A stretch of DNA of 64,000 nucleotides. Source: Cercis canadensis (Eukaryota > Streptophyta > Magnoliopsida > Fabales > Fabaceae). Where the stretch lies: contig QAOA01001288.1 of assembly GCA_003255065.1 (NCBI GenBank), positions 1,061,238 through 1,125,237 on the forward strand. The letters are read 5' to 3'. Under the pieces are notes generated by a model. That model did not search any database and was not told the origin of the DNA. It saw only the letters and a list, made by a program, of their open reading frames with translations. Both the position numbers and the translations under genes were made by a program. Below, one piece after another: positions 12,401 to 24,787 of this stretch. How positions within the stretch are numbered: position 1 is the first letter of the stretch; each line of letters starts with the position of its first letter.

Positions 12401-15400
12401 TTGTCTGGTTGCTTCAGACTTTGTTATTTATCTACATTTGGTTTATAGATTTGTTTGAAAGACAAGAAGTTGTAATTATTTAAATATTTTTCCCCCCTGC
12501 TTCTCAGGTTCTACAAGAAGTATTAAAATGTTACTCCATACCTGAAAATTTATTTGGCAAGGTCTGCGTCATAATTGACAAAGTGAGTATTGCACTAATT
12601 TTCTATTTAATGTTTTCTTTTTGAATTTTGGTACGGCAGAATATTTCTTGTCCTTGAGAAAACAAATATGGTAAAAGAAGACCATGATAGCTACTATTAA
12701 AATTTTTCAATTTTTATTGTTTGGTTCATTGGTTGTGATGCTCAAGGTGGCATTTTGTAAATGGATTTCTGAAGGATTTCTAGGAAACTCATTATTGGGA
12801 TTTCAGATTCCTATGCTTGAGTTCGATATTTCAAAACTCAAATGATATTTAGAAGACCTATTTACCTTTGAGAATTAATTTACTATAAGGTATGAAGAAG
12901 TAGTTCCCATCTGTACCCATGGGATTATAGCTTTTGGCTACATGAAAGCTGTTTGTAATCATATAATTATCAAGTTTGTCAGTTGTCACCACCACCTTTG
13001 CTTTCGCCAGAACTGTCGCTCATGCTGATGACACCGCTACCCCTATGGTTATCATGATTGACTCTTCTGCCCCCACAGCCCTCGCCACTCTAACACCATC
13101 AATGCCATTACCACCATGGTCATTCCTACTCCCACTGCTGCCTCATGCAGATAAGTTTGTATCATGAATGATAGCTCTAAAAAATGACACCTATTGAAAA
13201 ATCGTCAGTAATTTTGTCAACCAACCAAATATGATAATAATATTTATCTAAGTGTCTAACTGTTGAAGTTTAAAATAAGATTCTTTAGGAATTATTTCCA
13301 AGAGAACATACATGATTTCAAAATTTAAATGCTACCTTAAGTTCCATATACAAGATGCTTTTAAAACTAATCCATCAGTCTGCACTTTTTTTTTTTTTTT
13401 TTTTTTTTTTTCGTAATGATATTTTCTTAATCATATTTTTATTGGTCCGATGCTGTCTTATGGTGTGTTTTTTCATTGCTCCTATTCCTTTTGGATTCAT
13501 GTCCTTCAATGAAGCATTATGTTCTAGCATTTTCTCTTGTTTAGTGTGCACAAATATACAATCATGATCTAGATGCATATTTTTTAATTAATAGTGTATT
13601 ATTATGGTTACTTTACTTGGAACAGATTGAGAAAATTCCAGTGGATGAGATAAAGAAAGAGTTGAAGGCTGTTGGTATTTCGCAAGAGGCTGTCCAGGAG
13701 CTATTGCAAGTCCTTTCAATAAGGTCATTGCCAGAGTTGGAAGGTTCCTTCTTTATTGAATATTGATTCTGAAAGTTTCTGTTAGTATGAAAAATTTCCT
13801 ATTCTACTCTTTTCTAATCACTGTTAGAAAAACACAACTAGACTAGCCAGCTGCGCTTGACAGTAGGTTTAGTGGCATTAAGAGTATGGGTGCAAGCCTT
13901 TGGCGCTCTGTATGTCATTTCCTAGAACGTAAGTTGACAAAAGCTTGAAAAATTTGTCAGCTTGCTTGAGTCTCTTGGAATTTGACTCTGTTTCTAGACT
14001 GATATTGATGTGCTACTTGGCATCATTTGTACTTCTGGAGACTTTTCTTGTCCTGTCTTGTTAGATTCAAAATTCTCTTTGCTTTGTGTTTTCTTAAAGT
14101 GCATAGATGTTTCCTTAAACTTCTAGAATTTGCATTTAATTGGAAATTGCATGCCATACAACTTGCAAGCAATCTAAATTTAATTCTATTCAGAGAGACT
14201 TGGAAGCTCTGGGGAGGCAGTTGCTGATTTGAAAGAGCTATTCTCACTTGCTGGAAAATTTGGTTATGCTGAGTGGCTTCAATTTGATGCATCAGTTGTT
14301 CGTGGCCTTGCTTACTACACTGGCATTGTATTTGAGGTTAGATTTGCTTCATGGTCAATACTAATTTAATGTTGGTGTATAATGATTGTGGATAGTTTAG
14401 GACTTTTTTGGACAAAATATTTGCTTATGGCTTGCCCTTCTCTTGAGTAACTTGCTGCTATGCGACGGGATTGAAGAGCTTTCACTGATTTTTTATTTTT
14501 GCTGATCTCTTTCTTACTGTTTTATTCGAGGATGATATCTTATCCTTCTATCTAGCTGTATTCATTTTCTCTCAAAAAAATTTCTTCTTTTATTAAAAAA
14601 TTTGGTGCTATGCTCATCCAATGATGTGAGGACACTGACAAGTGTAACAAAAAGCTGATGAGAAGTGCTTTAGGTCTCAGTTCTGAACAAGCATTGGCAT
14701 TGACCACATGTTTAAAACTCAAGTTTGGCAAATAGAGACAAAAGTGCTTGATGAAAATGAAAATTTTGATTTATAGGGATATATGAGATCGAACTTTGAA
14801 GAGATGACTGGAATGTTTTGTAGTTCTCACTAGGAAGGGTAGTGTTAAGTTGATAGCAAGTCATATAAACATGGAGAGGCGAGAGTAATGTATGTTAAAA
14901 TTCATGGAAAAAAGTGGCTCTAGCATATAAGGTCTATGGTGATAACCTTATTTTATAATTTCCAAGCAAGTAAATGTATATTAGGAATAAATGTGCCTTG
15001 CTGCTGATGCTTGTGACTGCAACAAATTTTTCTTTGGCCATACTTTGCTGCAGTAGAGTTGTGTTCTTTCATATGCTTTCCATTTGCAGTTAGATAGTAA
15101 GAATAATAGGATTGGTTTGAACATTTCCCATTATTTTTTGTTGATATGTAGATACAAAATAAATTGACTATGGATTATTTTCCCTCTTGTAAATAGCTAA
15201 ATTGTTTTTAGTAGGGTTTTGACAGAGAAGGGAAGCTGCGAGCTATTTGTGGTGGCGGCAGATATGATCACTTGTTCTCAACTTTTGGTGCTGATGACAT
15301 CCCTGCTTGTGGTTTTGGATTTGGTGACGCAGTCATAGTGGAAGTAAGTTTTCTTGTTTTTAGTACTAGAAGGCACATTACACCTCTTTAAGTTTAGGAA

Positions 15401-18400
15401 TAGTTATGCAGAAGTGAAATGTGGAGAACTATGAATATAAGCAATATAGTTTTTTATATCATCCAAACTATTAAAAGCACAATGTAACTCTGAAAGACTA
15501 ACACAATGTAGAAAGGGGGTAATGTATATGGACTAGGGAGTGGCATTGATTCATCATAAATCTTTTAAGGAGAGCTTTTATTGAAAAAAACTTGGATGGA
15601 CCTGTGCATGTAATGTAAGTTTGGGTCTCTGATTCGGGTCTTCTTAGGGCACCCTATGGGCCACATTCATGCTACAACGGCAATTACAATGGGAAGGTTG
15701 GATGCCCATGTGGTACTTCAATACATCTTCTTATGCCCATTCCAATATTGTCCAACTTTGCTAATTTTCTTGTAGTGATTTTTGAATTACCATTCAATCC
15801 GTATGAATAGTTCGCCTAAACCAAACTATGCTACTTACTTTAGTGTCACAGGCCGCAAGGTTCACCTAGTCAAACCGTGCGGCACTTGCCTGCAAGCAAG
15901 TCACCCAACCGTTAATTCTAACATTCAAGTCAAGGGGAAGTGATAAGCAACATTTATAAACGAAGGCACAACAAGTATATGAGCAACCAAGACAAGGATA
16001 GCACATCAAATAGTCACAACAAAGGCACATCATATGCAACCAGCATAGAACCCAAGCAAGCAACACGAGTAGGCATAATTTAATGAAGATGGACTACTTC
16101 TATTATTCATATGATCAATGTGCTAGTACATGACTTTGTGTAAGCTGAGTAGAAAGCAACACAAAACCCACCCTTATGCTAGTGCCAAGTCCCACCCCGC
16201 GTCACCTGGCACCCCCTCTAAAGAGCTTAACAGACCTTTTGGCAGGACTGAACATCAATTTTCCCAGCCAACATAAGGTCTCTTTTTGGAGAGCTAGGTG
16301 TTCAAATTGGACAAAAGATACATGTAAATTTAGATAAAATTCCAAGGGAAGCAGCCATTTGCTTTTCTTCGGCACTGGACAAGCGGATCCTTGGGAAATT
16401 ACAAAAATAACTCCAATCTTACAGAAATTAGCAAATACTATCTGATGATGTGTGAAGTCCCAAATTTGAAGTGGAGCTTCTCTAGACCCTTCTCTACCTC
16501 CCAGCCAAGTATCGAAGGAAACATAATTGTCAAGAGGTCAAAATCCTTGTCGCAAGTGAGATTGTGATGTTTTCCCCCCACTTAATTGGTCGGTGTCCTC
16601 GTCGATTGTGCTGCTTGGAAAGCTTCAATATGCTGCTTAAAGTTGGCTAAGTCTTTTGCTTTCTCCCAGCTGATTTCTTCATTTCCAAGTCCTTTCCACT
16701 TCATTAAGTACTCTCTCCCTAAACGTCTCTGAACTCGTACCACTCTATTTGTAAGGATCTCCAACATGATCTTCTGCTTCGGCTTGTTGAGGTTGACTCT
16801 TGGACGAGTAGGCTGGTTATGTGTTGAATCTTCTGTGTCTGGATGGTACAACTTCAAGTTGCTGATGTGAATGACTGGGTGCGCTTTCATCCATGCTAGT
16901 GGATCTATCTTGTATGCCACCTTCCCAACCTTATAGATTATGGGAATGGGGCCTTCATATCTCTGTATCAATCTCTTGTCTTGCTTCCTCATGCCTAAGT
17001 TGTTATGGATTCAACTTTATCAGCATGAGGTCTCCTACCTTGAATTCCAGCAGTCTGTGTCTTTTATTGACCTGTTTCTTCATCCTCTTTGAGGCCTTTT
17101 CGAGGTAGGCATGGGCCAGTTCAACATTTTTCTTCCATTCTTTGGTGAAGTGATGAGCTTTGGGGTTGACTCCTCTGTAAGGTTCTAAGATAGTATGAGG
17201 TAGAAATGGCTGCTGGCTTGTAATAATCTCAAATGACTCTTGTTAGTTGCACTGCTCTTTTGGGCATTAAAGTAAAATTGCACAACATCGAGCAATTGAG
17301 TCCATTGAAGTGCTCTGTTTGGCCATCCGTCTGAGGATGAAAGCTAGATGAGATATTAAGTTCAGAACCAAGAAGCTTGAAGAGTTCGGACCAAAAGGTC
17401 CCTATGAATATGTTATCTCAGTCATTGACTATGTTCTGGGGTACACCCCAGTACTTCACAACGTACTTGAAAAACAATCGAGCTGTCTCCTCTGTCGAGT
17501 AGTATTTTGATGATGGGATGAAGGTTCTGTACTTTGAAAAGTCCCCCACCTTTGGGAGGCTAGAAATGAAATCTAATGACACGCTTTCCCAAGGCCTACA
17601 CGGCAGTGACTCCAATAACCCTGCAATCTTCGCTTTCTCCACCTTATCCTGCCGACAAATAAGAAAAGTTCGGGTGTAGTTGACCACATCTTCTTTTATC
17701 TGCGGCCAATAATATCACTACTTCAACAAAGCATGGGTTCTTTGCCAACCCTGGTGGCCGGCCCACAATGTGTTGTGACACTCCTTCAAGAGAATCCTCC
17801 GCAAATCTCTAGCCTTGGAGACAAAGAGCCTACCCCCTTGGCATAAAGAACTTCATCCTCGATCCAAAACTAGCGAGTTTTCCCTTCTTTAGCTAATTGT
17901 ATGATGGTTTGGGCCATTGGATCTTTCTCCAGATTTTCTCCGATGCGCTCCCTCATCGAAGTGGCAATACGACTAGCAGCCATGTGCGACAATAAGGTCA
18001 TTGTTGTAAACTCAGCCTTGCGACTAAGGACATCTGCAACTTGGTTCATCCGGCCGGCCTTGTGCTCAAATTCAAAATCAAATTCTGCCAAGAACTCATG
18101 CCAAAGACCTTGCTTGGCGCTCAGTTTAGGTTGTGAAAAGAAATTACTAACAATAAAATTGTCAATCTTATCAATAATCTAGAACCAAGCAAGTAGTGTC
18201 TCCAAACCAATAGGCAATGGATCGCGGCAAGCATCTCCTTCTCTTGAGCTATATACCTTATCTTCGCTTCTTACAACTTGTGGCCTTTGAAAGCAACAGG
18301 ATGACCTTCTTGAAGAAAGACTCTCCCTTAGGCAAAATCGGATGCATCTGTCTGTACTTCAAAAGGCTTCCTGATATTCGGCAATGCAAGCACGTGATCT

Positions 18401-21400
18401 CCAATCATAGCCCTCTTAAGATCTTCAAATGCCGTATAACATTGTTCACTCCAATGCCATATTCTGTCAAGGGAGTTGTCCTCCTTGAGTAGCCTTCCAC
18501 GAATCTCCGATAGTAGTTGGCTAGTCCTAAGAGAGATCACAACTCTTTTATGCCATTCGGGGTTCTCCACTCCTGGATCGCCCTCACCTTTTTCTATATC
18601 CATTCGTATGCGGCCATGTTCAATAATGTGACCAAGAAACTTGATTCATTTATGAGCAAAAAAGCATTTCTCTCGCATCACATACAATTGGTTCTACTTC
18701 AGCCAATCAAAAACCATCTTCAAGTGCTCCACATGCTCTTCCAAGGTGGAATTGTAAACAACAATATCGTCTAGGTAAACCATCACAAATTTGTTTAGAT
18801 AGTCATGAAATACCTAGTTCATAAGTGTGCAAAATGTTGTTGGTGCATTTGTTAAATAAAAGACATGACTATGAACTCGAAGGCTCCATATTGAGTGACA
18901 CAAGTAGTCTTCGGTTCATCCCCTTATGCTAATTCTAGAAGTGCCATCCGATAAAAGCTTCGAGCAGGGGGCTTTCCACCTAGCATGAGTTCAATCTTGT
19001 GATAGACTACCCTTCGTGGTGGCAAGACTTGTGGTAGCTTTTATGGCATTACGCCTTTAAATTCCTTCATTATGGCTTGAATCTCTAGAGGGACATGCTC
19101 TTGGTCCTCAACCTCCTCTTGTGGTAATGGGACAGCTACAAAAGAGGGTTTTTTTAGCTTAACACCATTCTTAAATTGCATGGCGGATAAGAGCTTGACC
19201 TTTTCAGACTATCTGACTTCCACTGGAACCATACTTGGGTTCTCCCCCATTATCAACAGACAAGGCAAGGCCTGGTGCCCTAAGAGGAACTCCATCCCTA
19301 ATACAACATCAAAATCATCAAGTTGGGCGACTACAAAATCTGTTCTCCCTTGCCAAGAACCGAGCTTTACCATTACTTATTTTGCCAACCCCGCGGTGGG
19401 CAAGGCCCAAGAGTCTACAACTTTGAGATGGCCTGAGTCTTTCTCTAACTTCAAACCGAGCCTACTAGCTTCTGCCACAGAGATGAAATTGTGTGTGGTA
19501 CCGATATCCACCATAACACTAGTGGCTGCCTTTCATCCCACATTGCCCTTAACAAACATGAGCCCTTACTCGGATTCTTCTTGCAGTTCTCAGATTGCTT
19601 TTTTAGTGCATTCAGGAATCTGAGTGCCACCATTCTTTGAGCATCCTTCTCATCCGAATCCTCTTCTTCCTCCTCAACTTCTACTTGATTGTGATCTTGA
19701 GTGTGATCTATAATGGTAACTTGGAGTGCATTAAGTGCAGACCTATGGGGACACAGACACTCAGCTATCCTATGCGGACCATTATAGAGGAAACATGAAA
19801 TTGACTTTGGTTTGTTGCTTGTGTTTGACCCTCGAGATGACATAGAGGAGTTGGAGTTGGTGGGCTTCTTGTATTCTCTTCCTTCACTTTTGCCCTTGCA
19901 AAACCTTCTTGACTGTCCACCACTCCCATTAGAAGAAGATGAAGCGGTGTTACCTTGGGTCTTCTTACTAGCGGAGGGTTCAGAGGTGTAGTCAGTCACG
20001 CGCTCCGTTGCTGCTAAGGCTGTTGGGATGTCCTAAACTCGTTGTCTCTGGAGCTCCGTCCTAACTCATTGCTTCAACCCCTCAAGGAAGCAAAACAACC
20101 AATCTGCTTTTGTCATGTCCCGAATGTCAAGCATCAATCCCGAGAACTTCTTCACATACTCCTGAATGGAGCCTGTTTGCTTGAGCTCGCGAAGTTGATG
20201 CCTTGCCATGTACTCCACGTTCTCAGGGAGGAATTGCAATTTCAATTCTCTTGAGATTCTCCCAAGAGTCGATAACACATCTCCCTGTTTGGATCTTTTC
20301 ATATTTTGCCCTCCATTAAAGCTTTGCATCCCAAGAGAGATACATGCATGCAACATCAACTTTCTCTTGCTTTGAGGTGAACTTCATTGCTCGAATGTAT
20401 TGTTCCATGTCAAACAAGAAGTTCTCTAATTCTTTGGCATCATGAACTACACTGAAAGACTGTGGCTTTGGGAACTTAACCTTCCTGGACTTCGTTCCAC
20501 CCTCTCTCTGGGATCGACTTCCCAATGCCTGCATGGTGACATTGAGTTTGGCATTCATCTATTCAGTTTCTGCCTTGAGACCATCAACAACTTCTTGAAT
20601 TTGGTCCACCCGCCTTTCTAAGTGGCGGTGGGCATCGCCACTTGCTTTTGCTTTGTCTCTACCACGGGTTTGTCAATTTCTTGGTAGACTGTTAGCTTCA
20701 ACTATTTCTGGAGCTCATACATTGGAAAGTTGTATTTCCAAGTCATCAACTCTTCGAACAAGGTCTGGCAACTTGTATGCGTCAAGCTCATCCTTTAGCT
20801 CGATAAGTGATTCATCCACACTTGCTAGTTCATTCAGCTGCGATTCAATGTGGGCAAATCTTTCTTTGGTACTTAAGCATTCCGTATTTGTGGCCTTCGA
20901 CTTTCCCATCATTCCTGAGCCAATAATGCTTTGATACCAACTCTCATGGCCTGCAAGGTTCACCTAGTCAGACTGCGCGGCACTTTCCTGCAAGCAAGTC
21001 AGCCAACCGTTAATTCTAACATTTAAGTCAACATAACAAGTATATGAGCAACCAAGACAAGGATAACACATCAAATAGTCACAACAAAGGCACATCATAA
21101 GCAACAACATAAAACCCAAGCAAGCAACACGAGTTGGCACAATTTAATGAAGAGGGGCTACTTCTATTATTCATATACTTAATGTGCTAGTACATGACTT
21201 TGTGTAAGGGGAGTAGAAAGCAACATAAAGCCCACCCTTATGCTAGTGCCAAGTCCCACCCTGGGTCATGGCACCCCTTAAAGAGCTTAACGGACTTTTC
21301 CCCTTCCAGCAGGACCGAACATCAATATTTCCAGCCAACATAAGGTCTCTTTTTGGAGAATTGGGTGTTCAAATTGGACAAAAGGTACATGTAAATTTAG

Positions 21401-22725
21401 ATAAAATTCCAAGGAACGTGGCCATGTGCTTTTCTTCGGCACTAGACAAACGGATCCTTGGAAAATTACAAAAATAACCCCAATCTTATAGAAATTAGCA
21501 AAAAATATCCGGTCATGCGCAAACTCCCAAATTTGGTGTGGAGCTTCTCTAGACTCTTCTTTACCTCCCGGCCAAGTATTGAAGAAAACATAATTGTTTA
21601 GAGGTCAAAATCCTTGTCACAAGTGAGATTGTGACACTTACGGAAAATCCATAGTCACTACACTTTTTTACTCCTCCTTTCCACTTGCCCATCCAGATCG
21701 GACAACCCCTTCCCCTATTCCATTGCTAAAACATGGCTTTGCCTTATCTCATTTTTCTAAGCATTGGAAATTCCATAAAGCATGAACCAATTTCAAAAAT
21801 ATTTTAAAACAAGAATTAGAAGTAGAGACAGAGTTCAATTCAGAATAGGGAAACCTACACTGATGCTTGAGGGCCACCTAAAACTTACTTATCAAGTGAT
21901 TGTTTCATGATTACAACCAGCAACTTGTTGGGAATGGAAGATGATATGCACCTATTAAGCCATTTTTGCTTTTGAGCTCACATAGGAGAGTTTCATCACA
22001 AGTAAAAGATGATATGCTCCTATTAAGCTGTTTCAGACTCCTTAGGAATCCCCTTGTGTGCAGTGCAAATACATGGCAGTGATCTATTAACTGATTTATT
22101 GCTTTTATCTTCAAAGTGCGAATGCTGAATTTGTACATTAATGCTTGCTTTTGCTTTGAACTGATTTGTTGGTTTTTAACCTTGGTATTCTGTTTGCTCG
22201 TCTTTCTCCTTCTCTAGCAACTAAGCTTGAATTCCCTATTATTTTTCTTTTATTTTTCCTTTTCTTTTGTTGTGTGTTGGTGGGGGNGGGGGGGGGGTGA
22301 TATTACAGTTGCTCAAAGAGAAGGGTCTGCTACCAGAACTCAGCTTGCAAATTGAGAACATTGTGTGTGCTTTGGATCTTGATCTACAAGGAGCTGCCTC
22401 TATGGTTTCTACCATTCTCAGAGAAAAAGGGCAGACTGTTGATTTGGTCTTGGAAAGCAAACCACTCAAATGGTATCAAATTCATCATCTTTCTTCTTGT
22501 CTTTTGTTAAGGTATTTTTGCAGGTCCTATGTTAAGTGATTAAATCTTCTCATATGCTATTGTTTCTCCTGCTTGTTCTATTCTAGGGTTTTCAAACGAG
22601 CAGCTCGAATAAATGCTCAGCGCTTGGTACTAGTGGGGAATTCTGAATGGCAAAGGGGTATGGTTGGTGTCAAAATTCTCTCTACTGGTGAGCAGTATGA
22701 GGTCAAACTGGATGATCTAAAGTAA
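9427..22725 (+). CDS. Histidyl-tRNA synthetase, chloroplast/mitochondrial
   Basis: Eleven exons: 9427-9798, 9911-10006, 10795-10883, 11051-11180, 11629-11721, 12508-12582, 13626-13743, 14194-14336, 15215-15343, 22309-22472 and 22587-22725. All introns are GT-AG and the joined frame gives 515 residues ending VKLDDLK. The first ~95 residues are rich in Ser, Arg and hydroxylated residues, as in an organellar transit peptide. Class II landmarks follow: GTRDFPPED (103-111), RPELTP (171-176), motif 2 with GQCWRYER (199-206), the HisRS signature RGLAYYTG (361-368), GGGRYD (385-390) and motif 3 GFGFGDAV (405-412). Exons 10-11 encode the C-terminal anticodon-binding domain. The enzyme charges tRNA-His for organellar translation. 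An in-frame GTG further upstream exists, but the ATG before PATPIPSS is the natural start. Intron 9 is 6,965 bases because of a retroelement insertion. Confidence 0.95.
12976..13167 (+). other. GC-richer coding-like stretch inside histidyl-tRNA synthetase intron 6
   Basis: In an otherwise AT-rich intron this segment stays open for 63 codons and reads as Ala/Thr/Pro/Ser-rich residues (for example [19 protein letters not shown]). It is not part of the synthetase frame and I recognise no family. It may be a captured fragment or chance open sequence. Confidence 0.3.
15844..16569 (-). repeat. 3' LTR of the gypsy element (fossil)
   Basis: About 726 bp, aligning along its length with the copy at 20944-21636. 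It carries an extra segment near 15935-15970 that the other LTR lacks. The polypurine tract lies immediately to its right. Confidence 0.85.
20944..21636 (-). repeat. 5' LTR of the gypsy element (fossil)
   Basis: About 693 bp and homologous to 15844-16569. The primer-binding site lies just inside it, at 20928-20940. The flanking five bases match the other side only in part, so the original target duplication has decayed or the boundary is off by a few bases. Confidence 0.85.
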
Positions 22726-24787
22726 TTGAAGTTTCCTTTTTGGGAATGAATGTAGAATTTTCATCATTGGTATTTTGGTTTGTTTTCCTTTATTTTACTT
22801 TTTTTTTTTCATTCTGCTAACCTTTATATATATTGCTAAATAGACCAATGTACATCTATGGATCTACTTCTGTTCATATTTGTTTATTATCTGATCTAAT
22901 TCTTTACCCATACAAAATATCTAACCTCCCCCATTATACATCAGTAATGATTAAGGGCATTTTCACTTGAAAATTAAAATGAATTTGTTTGTTGACTGAC
23001 CCCTATAAGGCTTACTCCCTTCTTTTATATCAGTAAAAGACTTTTCTGCATATTGCTTCCATTATTTCTAAAGTTTCTTACACTTGGAGGTTATATTTAG
23101 TGAAATCAGTTTTCTCTTGGCAGTAGAATGCTGTTCTATTCATTGTAGCTCATCTACAACATTATTTGTTCTTGAAGTTGTCATTACTTATGGCCTTCAA
23201 AATAGTGCTGGTTTCATCTTGTCCAAACTTAGGGTGAGTTTGGTATGGTGGTAAGGACTGGTAAATCTTAGAGGGAGTAATCTTTAACATGTTTTGTGTC
23301 AAAGATTACATGACATGCTAAAGATTATTCCCTTAAGATTTACTGGTTTTTGCCCCCATACCAAACTCACCCTTAGAAGTAAGAACTGTGTTCCTTGTGA
23401 AATTATTTCTAAATAATTTTGTTTCATTAGGAGAAGTAGAAATACTTAATGTCCAGTTCAGTTATATATTTTCCTTTTCCATGATTATATTTTACTTGGT
23501 TTGGTTAATATACCTTCTGAGACTCTGGTGGTTGTATGAATTGCATCTCTTTTCAAATAACTAAATATGGTAGGCGGGGAAGGAGCCACATGAGGTAGGT
23601 TTGGTTCATGAAAGGTTGACAAATCTTGGTGAAATGAATCAGTATTGTTACTACATCCACCTGTGAGGAACAGAATAGTATTTCAATGGCTGGGCAAACA
23701 GGTAATATGCAATATTTAGAGTATAATATTGAAGCTTGGATATTCCTTCTTTTAATGCTACTGCATGTGCCTTTAAGGAACAGGACAATATTATAACTGT
23801 TGCTCTTGCTATACAAAATTCTAAGTTCAGTGGATCAAGTGGCTGTTGGATGACATTGCAAAATGTGTTTGAATTAGACTTCTATCAGGACAAAGATTGA
23901 AGAGGCACTATTTGGTAGAAGGTTACCAGCTTTTTATTGAGGGCTAAGTGACATTATTTAAGTGGGTAGTTTAAATGTGAAATGTTGTAACTGATAGTTG
24001 TAGCAAATGATGTGATGTGGGGTGGTGTTTGGTTGAGCTGTATTCCTTTATGCTCCTTCTATATGCTTTTATATTTTGAAGAAAAGGATCAGTGAAAGAG
24101 TTGGCTGTGGATGACATACTCAGTTTAAGATGTTGTTGATCCCTTTATTTGCTGAGAATTGCTTTGCATAATATGAATAAGGTGTTTTGATCTATTTATT
24201 TTTACTCTAAAGATAAAGAAGAAAAGGCTCCTTTACCTTGAGTTCCATCTTTGGTATTTCTTAAGTATCATTTGTAGTAAAATTAGTGTTATCTCCTCCT
24301 TGCTAGAAAGTGAGAGAGAGATAAATGAAACTAGGATTCCCCTCTTTTTTAGGTAGTGTTTTGTTGAAAATCAAGCATCCACTAATTCACAGGTAGCTTT
24401 AATTTTTTTTTTCCTTTGAGTTTGAAATTTTGTTGGGGTTGTCACATACTTCTATCTTGTGCTTCTGATGAGATTAAGCTCTTGTTAGAAGAGAGACAAC
24501 CCCCCCACGGTTTTCCCCTTCTGATTCAGTCGTGAAAAGATACTTGTAATGTTGAACAAGACAATAGACTAATTCATGCTGGATTATTATTGACACACAT
24601 ACACTTTTATTCTTCTTGACATGCATGGCTATCAAGATGGTCCGATTTCATTTGCACTAGTTCTACTAGGGAGGTAGTTGTGGCTATTTCATCAGTTCCA
24701 TGCTCATAGATCATAGTAGTCTACTAGTCTTACAAACACAAACAGTACTGATTGGATCACTAATATTTTTTTGGTAGCCTTTGAGCT
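22726..24787. other. Tail-to-tail intergenic region between histidyl-tRNA synthetase and CSLA
   Basis: The 3' ends of both genes face each other here. Apart from the Tourist MITE at 23232-23372 I see no gene. The open frame at 23553-23816 on the minus strand has no family features. Confidence 0.6.
23232..23372. mobile_element. Tourist-like MITE (PIF/Harbinger type)
   Basis: The element is 141 bp with terminal inverted repeats GGGTGAGTTTGGTATGG and CCATACCAAACTCACCC, bounded on each side by TTA (23229-23231 and 23373-23375). The inverted arms continue inward through AAATCTTA and AATCTTTA segments. The TTA target and the GGG...TTTGG ends are characteristic of Tourist/PIF-Harbinger MITEs. It lies 0.5 kb downstream of the synthetase stop codon. 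Confidence 0.85.

Larger units (their letters stand above)
15844..21636 (-). mobile_element. Ty3/gypsy chromovirus LTR retrotransposon (fossil) inside intron 9
   Basis: A full-length but degenerate element of about 5.8 kb, opposite in orientation to the host gene. The LTRs lie at about 15844-16569 (3' LTR) and 20944-21636 (5' LTR); both begin TGTCACA-like and end GTGACA-like. A polypurine tract (GTGGGGGGAAAA) abuts the 3' LTR near 16570. The primer-binding site (TTGGTATCAAAGC) lies near 20928-20940 and matches initiator tRNA-Met. In minus-strand order I see gag with a retrotransposon-gag domain (about 20066-20560) and a zinc-knuckle-like region (about 19750-19850), protease-like sequence (about 19450), reverse transcriptase/RNase H remnants (about 17900-19150), integrase (about 17400-17700) and a C-terminal chromodomain (about 16580-16990). 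The coding region is broken in many places. The LTRs differ at very roughly 7 percent by eye, which suggests a few million years. Confidence 0.9.

Noticed and set aside
16893-18774. Several plus-strand frames of 70-93 codons
   Set aside because: All are antisense shadows of the pol region of the same retroelement.
19180-19623. 147-codon open frame on the plus strand
   Set aside because: It lies antisense to the gag/protease part of the gypsy fossil and has no family features of its own.
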